Below the pieces are notes generated by a model. It was not told the DNA's origin. It saw only the letters and a program-made list of their open reading frames with translations, and did no database searches. A stretch of DNA of 64,000 bases from Sva-07 sp963717385 (lineage in GTDB: Bacteria > Actinomycetota > Acidimicrobiia > Acidimicrobiales > Ilumatobacteraceae), in contig CAVQWE010000007.1 of assembly GCA_963717385.1 (NCBI GenBank), forward strand, positions 1 through 64,000, given 5' to 3'. The position numbers and the translations under genes were made by a program. Each line of letters starts with the position of its first letter. Position 1 is the first letter of the stretch. Below, piece by piece: positions 55,580-64,000 of this stretch.

Positions 55580-58013
55580 TCACAACAGACGCTGCTGGCG
55601 CAGCGAGCGAACCGCGAAGTAGCCGAGACACGGCGGCAGGTAGAACGTCAGGAGCCGGTAGGTGATCGCAGCGGCCATGGCGGTAGAGCTGTCGACACCG
55701 ATCGCCGTGAACCCAGCAGTCAGTGCCGCCTCGGTGACGCCGACACCGCCCGGAACGGGCATCAGCCCAGCGAACAACGCCACGGAGACGTTGACCAACA
55801 CGGCATCGGCGAATCCCACGTCCTGCCCGAACGCCCGCAAGACGGTGTAGATCGTCAGCGAGAAGAGCAACTGCACCAGCAGGTTGGCGAGCACGACCGA
55901 GATCAACCGCCGCGGCGACGACAGCATCGGACCAACACGCTGCCACGTGGTCCTCAAGACCGACACGACCGGGTCGCGGAACTTGGGGACCAACCAGACC
56001 ACGGCAACACCGATCGCAACGACCACCACAGCGATCAGGAGAAGTCGTCCCGTGAAGTCCGGCGCGTCTGCACTGATGTTCAGATCGAGGCTGCCGAGGC
56101 CGAAGCCGACGATCATCAGGATCAGGCTGATCTGCGACACGAAACCGGCGACGCTGTCGAGACCACCGACGGCGATCGCCGTCGTGCGATCGAGGCCGTT
56201 GCGTTGGAAGAAGCGGATGTTGACGGCCACTCGGGCTGCCGTCGACGGCACGGCGAGGTTCACGAAGGTGATCGCGAACTCGAGCAGCGTCAGGCGGCCG
56301 AGCGGCACCGGAATCGGTGCTGCTCGCGACACAGCGAACGCTCCGGCGAAGCGGGGTGTCTGGCCGACGACGAGTGCAAGAAGCAAGATGGCAGGGCTGG
56401 CTTGTCCGATCGCATCGAGGATCGATTGCAGGCCGACCTCCTGGACTGCACCGATGATCCCGTAGCCGACGACGGCGAGGAGCACCCACATGACGATGTT
56501 GCTGACGGAGAACCGCCGGATCGTCTGGAGTTCCTGTTCCTCAGCGCCAACGCTGGTGATCGTGGCTTTGCGAAGATCGTCGAGATCGAGGTCGGCGTCT
56601 TCGGCATCCTGTCGCAGTTCAGACGGCATCGCTGCCTGCTGCACGAAGGTGGTCATCTCGGTGAGGCGTTCGCTTCCGAGCGCGGCAGTGGCGGCAGCAA
56701 TGGCCCGCTCGGGGCCGACGGCGACCGCAGTGGAGGTCAAGAGTTGTGCTTCGTCGAGTTGGCGTGAGGTGTCCGACCACTCGATGGTCGCCCGGTCGAA
56801 GTCGGCGAAGTGAACATGGCCGTCGGCGACTTGGAGATGTTGTGGGGTGATGCCGCCGTGACGGATTCCGACCTGGTGGAGCCGGTCGAGTGACTGCCAG
56901 GCGTCGGACAGGACGTCGTCGCCGATCTCGCCGTCGCCGTGTCCGAACCCCTCGCCGACCCGTTCGGACACGAACAGCGCGTTGCCGCGCTGATCGGTGG
57001 CCGCAGCGACGAACGGGGTGACGGACGCTCCCTCTCGTTCGGCATACAGGGTGAGATACGCCTGGTGTTCGACCTGGCGGCGCAGATTGACGGTGACGTT
57101 GCGACCACCCGACCGGTAGAACACCAGCCGCCAGAGCTTGACGAAGAACTGGCTGTCCCACGAGTCGCGTCCGTGGACTTGCACGTCGACCTCTCGGCCG
57201 TCTGGAGTGCGTGCGTGAGCGACGGTCGCACCGTTGCGGACCTCGACGGTGATCGGCGTGGCGTCGACGCCGATCGATCGCAGTGACGCATCGAGATCGG
57301 CGAGTGACGGTGTGGCGTCGGGCGACCCGAACCCGAGGTGGACGAGCGCTCCCGCCGCCCAGCCGATCGCCACCGCGCAGAGCGCCTCGCTCGGAGTTGC
57401 GACGTCGAGGATCAGTGCCGACATCCACGCGACGCCGATGAGCCAGCGACCGAATTTGCGCAGGGGGCCCACGAAGTAGGGGTTGGCCACGGTGATCGCC
57501 GCCGCGCCTGCGGCCAGCGCCAGCGATGGAAATGTGCCGTCGGTGTCGGCGGGACCGATCCCGTCGAACACTCGCGGAATCGAGTCGTCGACGATCCACC
57601 CCACCAGTGCAACGCCGGCGACGGTGATGCCGAGACTGACCGCCCAGTCGCGCAACAGCCGCCAGCGACGGCGCGCCGTCGCCAACACCGCGATGATCAC
57701 CACCCACACCTGGACGAAGTCGAACGCCGGGCCCCAGACGAAGTCGAGGAGTGCGGGCAGCGAGGCCAACCAGCTGTCGAGTGACGACTCGAACTCGCCG
57801 GGGTCGCCGACCTGAGCGGCGGTGACGACGATGAGAACGACCGACAGCGTCAGCAGGACGACATCGGTCGGCCGCCGAAAACGCGTGGACGTCGACAGCA
57901 CGGAGAACGCCCGTGTGCCGAGGCGTCGGGCGCCGAGGTCGGAGCACGCGGACCCTCTGGCGGTGTGCTTGTTCACCGTCGTCGGGATCGGTGTCCGAAA
58001 CGTTCTCGCTCAT
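55580..58013 (-). pseudogene. LPG-synthase-like membrane protein with kinase-like middle domain, one-base frameshift near the start
   Basis: ATG 58013 overlaps the phosphodiesterase stop (ATGA) and reads MSENVSDTDPDDGEQ... to VDVHAF. One extra base in the AAAA run at 57878-57881 shifts it into the long frame, RRPTDVVLLTLSVVLIVV onward; the span is 1 mod 3. The order is a PAP2-like or multi-helix block (about 40-210), then a soluble kinase-like domain with HQVGIRHGGITPQHLQV and HFADFDRATIEW (degenerate HRD and DFG). The C-terminal LPG_synthase_TM block contains SRAAPIPVPLGRLTLLEFA, VPSTAARVAVNIRF and LMPVPGGVGVTEAALTAGF. As given, an internal GTG at 57976 yields 798 aa. It probably flips or modifies envelope lipids. 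Confidence 0.8.
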
Positions 58014-59995
58014 GATTCGACACGGACCGGCTGACCGAGTTCCTGCAACCATCCCTTGAGCACCCGGTGCAGCGCGCAGGGACCGTCGATCGGCGCTGGT
58101 GGCGCGCTCAGCCCGGCCGGGTAGAGGACGAACGGGTGGGTCTGCGCCCCGCCGAGACCACCATGAGAGCTGACCTGATGCTCGAAGGCGGCCACCTCAT
58201 CGCGCTCGGCGTCGTACATGCTGTTGACCATGAGGTCGCCCGCCGTGGAGAAGCTTGCGGCGCGGCTCACCAGATCGACCGCCGTCGGTCCGAACGGGCC
58301 GAGCGGATCATCGCCCTCGACCTCTCCGGAGTCGATCAGTCGACGCCCGGTGGCGCCGAGTACGACGGGTCCGTCCGTGGCAGTCTGCACGAGTACGAAG
58401 CCGATGCCTGGATGGGCGACCAGGCCGGGCACGAGTTCGCGATGGCGCTCGTTGATCTCTTCGAGTGTGAGTCGGCGGTCACCGATGGGCAGATAGACCA
58501 GCCCGAGGTTGCCCGAGGCGAGAACCGTCGGAGCGGTGTCGGAGTGCTGCAGGTCGCGCTCGTCGCTCCGGGCAGTGCGGAGCCACGCCGATGACTCGGT
58601 GCGGCCGGCCTCGGAGTCGCTGTCGACCTCGACGGCCGAGCCGCACAGTCTGGCCACCAGGGCAGCGAGCGATTCGCCGTAGCGATCCTCGAACGTCGAC
58701 CCCTGTGTTTGTCCGTGGTCGGAGAGCACCACGATCCGATACGGCCGAGGGGCATACGCGACAGGCGCGTTCGAAGCGGGCGATCTGGCGATCGATGTCG
58801 CGCAGCACCCGCAACGTGTCGGCGCGCAAGGGCCCCGAGTGGTGCGACACCTCGTCGTAGCCCAAGAAGTCGATGTAGATCGAGTCACGCCCCTCGGCCA
58901 TGTCGTTCAGCACGCCTTCGACGCAGACGTCCCGGCTCACGATCGTCGTGAAGGCCCGCAAGAACGCGTACGTCCAGTTTCGACTCACTCTCGGTTGCAC
59001 CCCGCGGCGGACCTGGTCGCGGGTGGCGCGGCGTTCGCGAAGCACTTCGACGATGGTGGAGTTGAACGTGCGGACTGCGTTGGATGGCCGGGAGAAGTAC
59101 TGGCGGTAGCCAGCTCCGAGCCGGCCCTCCTTGACGCGTCCCGCCACGCTCATGGTGAGCACAGCACGCTGCGCGTCGCCGGTGTAGAGGTTGCCGTAGC
59201 TGGAGCCGTTGTGTGCAAGGAGGCCGTTGCCGTCGCTGTGGTGCTGTTCGATCGCCAGCGCCGACTTGGGATGGTTCGACACGACCAGGTCGCCCGTCGC
59301 CTTGTCGACCCACCGGAACGCCGGCATCTCGCTCGTCGAGCCGTGCAGGATGCCGCACTGGCTCACGCCGGTCTGCGACGACCACTCGGTCTGCCATGGC
59401 GACAATCGGTGGGCGCCGTCGTCGATCCAGCGCCGCAGGGTCGGAACGTCGCCAGATGCCAGCGCGACGCGCAGCACGGACTCGCCCAAGCCGTCGATCT
59501 GAGCGAACACCACGCCGGGAACATCGGTCACGGTGGTCGTGCGTCGCCGGCGCGCTCGCCGCGCCATTCGCTGGTCGTACCAGCTGTCGTCGTCGAGTGC
59601 GAGAGCGCTGGCGAACAGTGTTTCGGCCGACGTCATCACGATCGTGACCAACAACGCCGCACCGAAACCGTCGAGCTGCACCCCTGGCAGTTCGTCGAGC
59701 ACGAACCAGATCATCACGGCGTTGACGGCCAGGCTCGCAAGTCCCAGTGTGATCACCGAGAGGGGCACGAGCACCACTGCCAGCGCCGGCCAGATCAGTG
59801 CGTTGATCAGGCCGATGACCAAGCCTGCCAGCAACGCGTCGCCTGGCCGATCGATGTCGAAGTCGCGGATCAACCATGAGGCCACCGCCAGCGCTGCGGC
59901 GAGCACCAGGGTCGTGGCGATCAGTCGCGCGCGACGAACTGGCGCAGCGTTGGGCGAAGTACGGGAGTCCGCAACACCTGACTCTGCTGCGACAT
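58010..59995 (-). pseudogene. Holin-domain (PF04020-like) fused to a phosphodiesterase/alkaline-phosphatase-type domain, two frameshifts
   Basis: ATG 59995 follows AGAGGA and reads MSQQSQVLRTPVLRPTLRQ. A lost base near 59927 leads to LIATTLVLAAALAVASWLI and the rest of a four-helix 4TMS holin-IV-type domain (LVIGLINALIWPALAVVLV). The soluble part begins GVVFAQIDGLGESVLRVAL (nucleotide pyrophosphatase/AlkP start, metal Asp). It contains CGILHGSTSEMPAFRWVDK, DSIYIDFLGYDEVSHHSGP and, after an extra base near 58767, YRIVVLSDHGQTQGSTFED (metal D/H). The span is a multiple of three, fitting one loss and one gain. It is a membrane-tethered phosphodiesterase, cotranscribed with the LPG-synthase-like gene. 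Confidence 0.78.
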
Positions 59996-60043
59996 CAGAT
60001 GGTTCCTCTTTCGGTTGCGTTCGATTGTCTCACCCGGAGTGCA

Positions 60044-60799
60044 TCAGGCGGTTGGGGCATTGGCAGCGTCCTGTTCTCGTTCGGGACCCCGGACCGAACT
60101 GGCTTCCCAGTTTCGCTTGATCGGGCGGTAGAGCAGCCCGAGCAATCCGGTGGTCACGACCACGGAGACCGTAATCGACAGCAGTGGCTTGCCCTGGATG
60201 ATCGATGCGACGAGATAGCTGAACACGCAGGTGTAGGCGGCCCAGAACGTTCCGCCGATGGCATCCCAGAGCAGAAACCTCGGGTACGGGTAGCGCGTGA
60301 GGCCCATCGTTGCGCCGAGCATGAAACGAAGTCCCGGCACGAAGCGTCCGAACACGATCAGCATCGGGGCGGTCTGACTCAACACCTCGAGCGAACGAGC
60401 CACGTTGGTGTTGCGCTGGGCGCGTTCGACCTTGTCGGCCATGAACCGCCGGAGGACCGTTCGCGACAACCAGTAGAGCAACGAGTCGCCGATGATCGCG
60501 CCGAGCGAACCCGCCACGATGAGGCGCCACAGATCGATGTCCGAACCGGGCTGCGCGGCGAGATTCGATGCGGTCGTGAGCAGCGACTCGCTCGGAAAGA
60601 TGGGAATGATCGCGTCGAAGACGACGAACAATCCGATGACGAGGTACAGGTTCTCGACGTCTTCGAGGTTGATGGCCGAGACCGCAGTTGCGACCATCGG
60701 AGCGATCCACAGCATGGCGAGCAACCCGAGTGCACCAGCGAGAAGGATCGGGAAACGAGGCACCCGGCGAGGGTGGTCGGTCGATGAGGGTGTGGACAT
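60044..60799 (-). CDS. DedA-family membrane protein
   Basis: This 251-aa protein has about five membrane segments. The SNARE-assoc/DedA signature is present: FDAIIPIFPSESLLTTASN, GAIIGDSLLYWLSRTVLRR, and the motif MLIVFGRFVPGLRFMLGAT with conserved Arg and Gly. DWRL-type residues and LLWDAIGGTFWAAYTCVFS follow. DedA proteins are proton-dependent lipid flippases or scramblases (undecaprenyl phosphate for some), needed for envelope and proton homeostasis. It lies beside two other envelope-lipid genes. The start diverges from the DUF6325 gene over a region with a perfect palindrome. Confidence 0.9.
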   Translation of the reverse strand: MSTPSSTDHPRRVPRFPILLAGALGLLAMLWIAPMVATAVSAINLEDVENLYLVIGLFVVFDAIIPIFPSESLLTTASNLAAQPGSDIDLWRLIVAGSLGAIIGDSLLYWLSRTVLRRFMADKVERAQRNTNVARSLEVLSQTAPMLIVFGRFVPGLRFMLGATMGLTRYPYPRFLLWDAIGGTFWAAYTCVFSYLVASIIQGKPLLSITVSVVVTTGLLGLLYRPIKRNWEASSVRGPEREQDAANAPTA

Positions 60800-60866
60800 C
60801 TGGGCTCCCGGTTGTGGTCTCCGGTCGGGGACGACTCTGATCGTCGCAGCCGAGCACGTCGATCGG

Positions 60867-60885
60867 ATCCCCCACAGTGGGGGAT
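60867..60885. promoter_or_regulatory. Perfect palindrome in a divergent promoter region
   Basis: ATCCCCCAC and GTGGGGGAT flank a single A. It lies 68 bases before the DedA ATG and 91 before the DUF6325 ATG. It is a candidate operator shared by the two genes. Confidence 0.5.
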
Positions 60886-60975
60886 GTCATGCACCTCGGC
60901 CCATCCGTATGTTCGAAGCGGGCACAGCGTCGATCCGTCGCCGTGCCGTCACGATCGCGAATCTGCGGAGGAAAC

Positions 60976-61398
60976 ATGGTTGCACCGCTGGAATACACCA
61001 TCATCGGCTTTGCCGACAACGAGGCGTTCTCGGGCGAAATCGTTCCCGAACTCGCTGCACTCGTCGACGCTGGAACCATTCGTATCGTCGACCTCGTGTT
61101 CCTCGCCCGAGGCGATGACGGCAGCGCCATCGTCCTCGAGGTCGACGAACACGATCATCTGAGTGCGTTCGCTGCGCTCGAAGGCGGCGTCGGAGGCGTG
61201 ATCAGCCCCGACGACATCGACCACGCTGCCGAGTCGATCGTCGACGGCTCTTCGGTCCTGCTCATGGTCTGGGAGGACCTGTGGGCCGACCCGCTGGCGA
61301 GCGCGATCCGGCGAGCCGGTGGCGAACTCATCGAAGGGGCCAGGATCCCCCACGACCTCGCCGCCGAACTCGAGTCAGTCCTGGCCGAGTCGAACTGA
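60976..61398 (+). CDS. DUF6325 family protein
   Basis: This 140-aa soluble protein reads MVAPLEYTIIGFADNEAFS, then IVPELAALVDAGTIRIVDL, VFLARGDDGSAIVLEVDEH and SVLLMVWEDLWADPLASAI. It is acidic, with the order of the actinobacterial DUF6325 (former DUF1269-like) family, often linked with stress and SHOCT proteins. GGAGGA lies five bases before ATG 60976. The SHOCT gene starts 16 bases after its stop with its own AAGGAG, so the two form an operon. The biochemical role is unknown. Confidence 0.85.
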   Translation: MVAPLEYTIIGFADNEAFSGEIVPELAALVDAGTIRIVDLVFLARGDDGSAIVLEVDEHDHLSAFAALEGGVGGVISPDDIDHAAESIVDGSSVLLMVWEDLWADPLASAIRRAGGELIEGARIPHDLAAELESVLAESN

Positions 61399-61414
61399 AC
61401 CAAGGAGTACGAAC

Positions 61415-61723
61415 ATGTTGAGACGCCGCCCCGTCCTGCGCGCCGCCGCAGGCACCGCAGTCATCGCCGGCACCGCCGCAGCAGTTGGTGGCCGGGTCCG
61501 CCGCCGCCAGGACCGCCGCTGGAATCAGCAGGCCGAAGCTGAAGCGTACGAACAGCAGGCCTACCAGCAACCAGCGGCTCCTGCAGCGCCGGCTCCTGCA
61601 CCAGCCCCCGCTGCGACGATGTCCGCCGTCGAGCAGCTGACACAGCTGGCCGCCCTGCGCGATCAGGGTGTTCTGACCGACTCCGAGTTCGATACCGAGA
61701 AGTCGAAGATCCTCGCGGGCTGA
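61415..61723 (+). CDS. SHOCT-domain small protein
   Basis: This 102-aa protein has a short hydrophobic N-terminus (VLRAAAGTAVIAGTAAAVG) followed by Arg-rich residues and a Gln/Ala/Pro linker. The C-terminal SHOCT domain is VEQLTQLAALRDQGVLTDS then EFDTEKSKILAG, matching the family pattern LxxLaxLrdxGvLTdeEFexkKakLL. SHOCT domains bind or oligomerise and are often encoded beside DUF6325 genes, as here. It is likely membrane-associated. AAGGAG lies eight bases upstream of the ATG. Confidence 0.88.
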   Translation: MLRRRPVLRAAAGTAVIAGTAAAVGGRVRRRQDRRWNQQAEAEAYEQQAYQQPAAPAAPAPAPAPAATMSAVEQLTQLAALRDQGVLTDSEFDTEKSKILAG

Positions 61724-61829
61724 GGCCCTCGGGCCGAGTACCAACCCGGCCAACGCAGTGTCCTGACTCGCTCAACGCCCGAACCCACTCGGCGGTGAGC
61801 ACCGTCGGCGACGAACCGGAGTGATCCGA

Positions 61830-63711
61830 TCAGCCGACGACGATGATCTGGTCGTGCGGTGAGAGCGTCACTTGCTCCGACGAGGCCGGGTTGAGCACGA
61901 CCTCGCCCTGGTCGGCGACACGTCGCCAGCCGATGGCGAGGACGCCCGCCGTGTACGACGTCGCCACGATGTCGGCGGTGGTGAACGTGCCGACCAGGTC
62001 GATGCGATCGCACTGGATCATTCGGATCGACGCTGTCCCCGCCGCCGTACAACTCGAGCAGTACGTCTCGGCGTTCCGGTTGCTCGATCAGCTGCGCGAT
62101 CAACTGGCTCCCGAGGGCTGCACTGATCAGGAAGTCGTCGGGGCCGGAGAGGTCGGCGAGGTCTGCGTGTTCCTCGCCGAGCATGTGCACGACGAACCGG
62201 GGCACGTCGCCGGCCCCGGCGCAGCGCCGCTTGAGCTGCATGACGTCGAGCATCGTTCGGGCGTCAGCCTCGTCGGCGTCGACGGAGGTGTAGCCGAGCA
62301 CGACGATCGTGGTCGGTCGTGGATTCAGGCTCAGCGATGCTGCCTCGAGGGTGGGCGAGAGCTGCACGTCGACGTGGATGTCGGGGACGACGACGTCGCC
62401 GACTTCGATGTGCCGAGGGTCGAATGCCACTTCCACGCTTGACGACGGCGAGGTGTGGGTCGCCCATCCACTGAGCAGCTGCGGGCCGAGCGGATTCCAG
62501 CCCACCACGAGGATGTGTTCCTCGACCGGCTCGGTCACCTGCGTGGAACGGCGTTCTGCGGGCCCGCCGCTCTGGAGTGGTGTGGGCGTCGGGGCCGGCT
62601 CGAGGGTTTCGAGGTCGTGTGCGAGGACGATCAGTCGGTCGCCCGCTGCCATGGCCGATTCCGGCGACGGATTGAGCTCGACTCGACCGTCACGACGGCT
62701 GATGCCGAGCGGTCGGGCGTTCGTGAACCAACCCACGATCTCGTCGAAGCGCACCCCGAGGAGGTCGGGGCGATCGGTGATGTGGAGATCGCAGCCGCTG
62801 AAGTCGACGAGTTCGTTGACCACTCTGCTCAGTCCGCGCTGGCGAAGCGCAAACGCGGATGCTCGTGCGCTTGCCTGGGAGGTTGCGATGGGATGGATGG
62901 TCGGACCGAATGCCTGGACCAACCGCTCGGCGGTCGTCGGGTCGGTCACCTCGGCCACGACGGGAATGGAAGGGAGGCCCCCGAGCTCGGCGTTGAGCGC
63001 GAGCATCGTGTGCGCCACCGAGACATCGCCGCCGTCCCCGCATGGCAGCACGATGACGCCTCGTGCTTCGCCGACGCGCGCCAGCGCGATGTCCGCACGA
63101 ACCCGTGGATCTCCGAATCGGTAGACGATGTGGGTCTGGTGCGGGTCCGAGACCGCCTCGACCACCGACCGTCGCAGCTCGGTCGGATCGACGTCGGTGA
63201 GCACCACGATGGTGTTCGAGTCGTGTGCGGCGTTGGCCAGCACGAGTTGCTCGATGATCGCCGGGATGCGACTCGAACCACCCAGGATCACCAGGTGCCC
63301 GGACTCGATGACCACACTGCGGCCGCGGCGCATGCTGTCGATCCGGTCCTCGACGCCGGCTGCGATGATGCCGATCAGCGTGCCGGCGATCAGCAGTCCG
63401 AAGAGCGTCACCATCAGTGCGAGAATGCGCCGTCCCCAGCCGACGTCACCGGCCATCGTGCCGGTGTCGAGGATCCGGAGCAGGCTCTGCCAGAAGTCCT
63501 CGATCATCCCGGTGTTCTCGCTGCCGGTGAACGTGACGCCGAACAGCGACAGCAGCAGAGCACTGAACAAGACGGCACCCAGGGTCACCACACCGAGCCA
63601 GGCGAGCGCTGCCGTCGTTCCCCGAGCGAGGACGTTGTCGAACCGGTAGCGCAGTCGTTCGCGCAGGGTCACGTCGATCCGGTTGCCGTCCCGGTCGGTG
63701 GTGCGTCGCAC
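61830..63711 (-). pseudogene. CASTOR/POLLUX (DMI1)-like ion channel with RCK domains, one-base frameshift near the C-terminus
   Basis: From GTG 63711 the protein has helices ALAWLGVVTLGAVLFSALL and ILALMVTLFGLLIAGTLIG around a pore region. Tandem NAD-binding-like RCK domains follow (GHLVILGGSSRIPAIIEQL; EHILVVGWNPLGPQLLSGW). RFGDPRVRADIALARVGEA resembles the CASTOR_POLLUX mid domain. An extra base in the C run 62037-62040 breaks the frame after LLELYGGG; the continuation is MIQCDRIDLVGTFTTADIV to NPASSEQVTLSPHDQIIVV. The span is one over a multiple of three. Restored, it is a cation channel of about 626 aa. Confidence 0.8.
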
Positions 63712-63712
63712 G

Positions 63713-64000
63713 TCAGCTGCTGACCCTGGGCGTCGACGACGGAAGCAGCACGTAGGAGCCGACCAGGAAGCAGATCGCGCCGAGGAACGTGCCGGAGTTG
63801 ACGATGGCGATGTTGAGCGCCTCGCCGGTGGTCTTCAGTGTGAACGAGGCGATCGCCGAGGCCATGAAGAATGCCGAGCCGACGTAGTTGAGCAACGACG
63901 ACCACCAGTCCTGGTCGTCGGTGTTGCGGTACCAGAACCGACCGCTGAGGTGCATCCAGGCGAGGTGACTGGCAACGAGGAACGCGATTGACCCGAAGAA
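63713..64000 (-). CDS. YrhK-like membrane protein, N-terminus outside the window
   Basis: The frame is open to base 64000 and ends at TGA 63713, two bases before the channel gene's GTG. Visible residues include FFGSIAFLVASHLAWMHLS, YRNTDDQDWWSSLLNYVGS and AIVNSGTFLGAICFLVGSY, giving about three hydrophobic helices. The family resembles YrhK-domain proteins. The internal ATG at 63955 is not the true start because coding-quality sequence continues upstream. It is cotranscribed with the channel gene. Confidence 0.65.
   Translation of the reverse strand, partial: FFGSIAFLVASHLAWMHLSGRFWYRNTDDQDWWSSLLNYVGSAFFMASAIASFTLKTTGEALNIAIVNSGTFLGAICFLVGSYVLLPSSTPRVSS

Overview
The window is high-GC DNA from an actinobacterium. 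Several things suggest an Ilumatobacter-like member of the Acidimicrobiia: dense short intergenic gaps, many GTG starts, several F420/FMN-type luciferase-like (LLM) oxidoreductases, actinobacterial domains of unknown function (DUF5995, DUF6325, SCO6745 type, SHOCT) and many Thr/Pro/Ser-linker lipoproteins. This is inferred from gene content only; there is no rRNA gene and no complete tRNA in the window.

Layout. 0-3.3 kb: the end of a molybdopterin nitrate-reductase-type enzyme with a membrane partner and a small membrane protein. 3.4-7.2 kb: tandem GNAT, universal stress protein and gene debris. 7.4-8.8 kb: an IS110-family element. 8.9-10.9 kb: NUDIX, DUF402 and a VapBC-type pair. 11.0-15.3 kb: a scarred accessory patch with two copies of a tRNA-3'-end-like repeat bracketing an IS481 fragment, a GNAT, a methyltransferase and an aminoglycoside acetyltransferase remnant, followed by a SCO6745-type gene abutting a second IS481 remnant. 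15.3-25.5 kb: glutaminyl-tRNA synthetase, beta-propeller lipoprotein, LLM enzyme, SDR, MscL, SGNH lipoprotein, ABC-F and DUF5995. 25.5-31.2 kb: acyl-CoA synthetase, LLM, class I fumarase and a hydrolase lipoprotein. 31.2-36.1 kb: an ABC-PadR unit with a perfect palindromic operator, then TauE/SafE. 36.1-41.5 kb: HrpB helicase, thioredoxin-like, eIF2B-like, AbiEi/DUF559-like and a small protein. 41.6-48.4 kb: a reductive pyrimidine/beta-alanine catabolic cluster. 48.5-55.6 kb: dienelactone hydrolase, HAD, GerMN lipoprotein, acyl-CoA dehydrogenase, LOG and a TAP-like hydrolase. 55.6-64 kb: envelope genes (LPG-synthase-like membrane protein, holin-domain/phosphodiesterase fusion, DedA, DUF6325, SHOCT, CASTOR-like channel, YrhK-like).

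How the genes work together. Beta-ureidopropionase, dihydropyrimidinase, methylmalonate/malonate-semialdehyde dehydrogenase and an LLM oxidoreductase lie head to tail. A class III aminotransferase nearby could link beta-alanine to malonate semialdehyde. The ABC ATPase, its permease and PadR overlap or nearly touch and look like one self-regulated unit. The phosphodiesterase and LPG-synthase-like genes share an ATGA overlap.

A striking global feature is about 15 single-base frameshifts, most in otherwise well-conserved genes and many in short homopolymers. This looks more like sequencing or assembly error than mass gene decay, and affected genes are annotated across the break. Two further non-coding observations stand out: a 37-nt palindromic element present twice, each time in a divergent promoter region, and the 54-nt tRNA-like direct repeat around the accessory patch.
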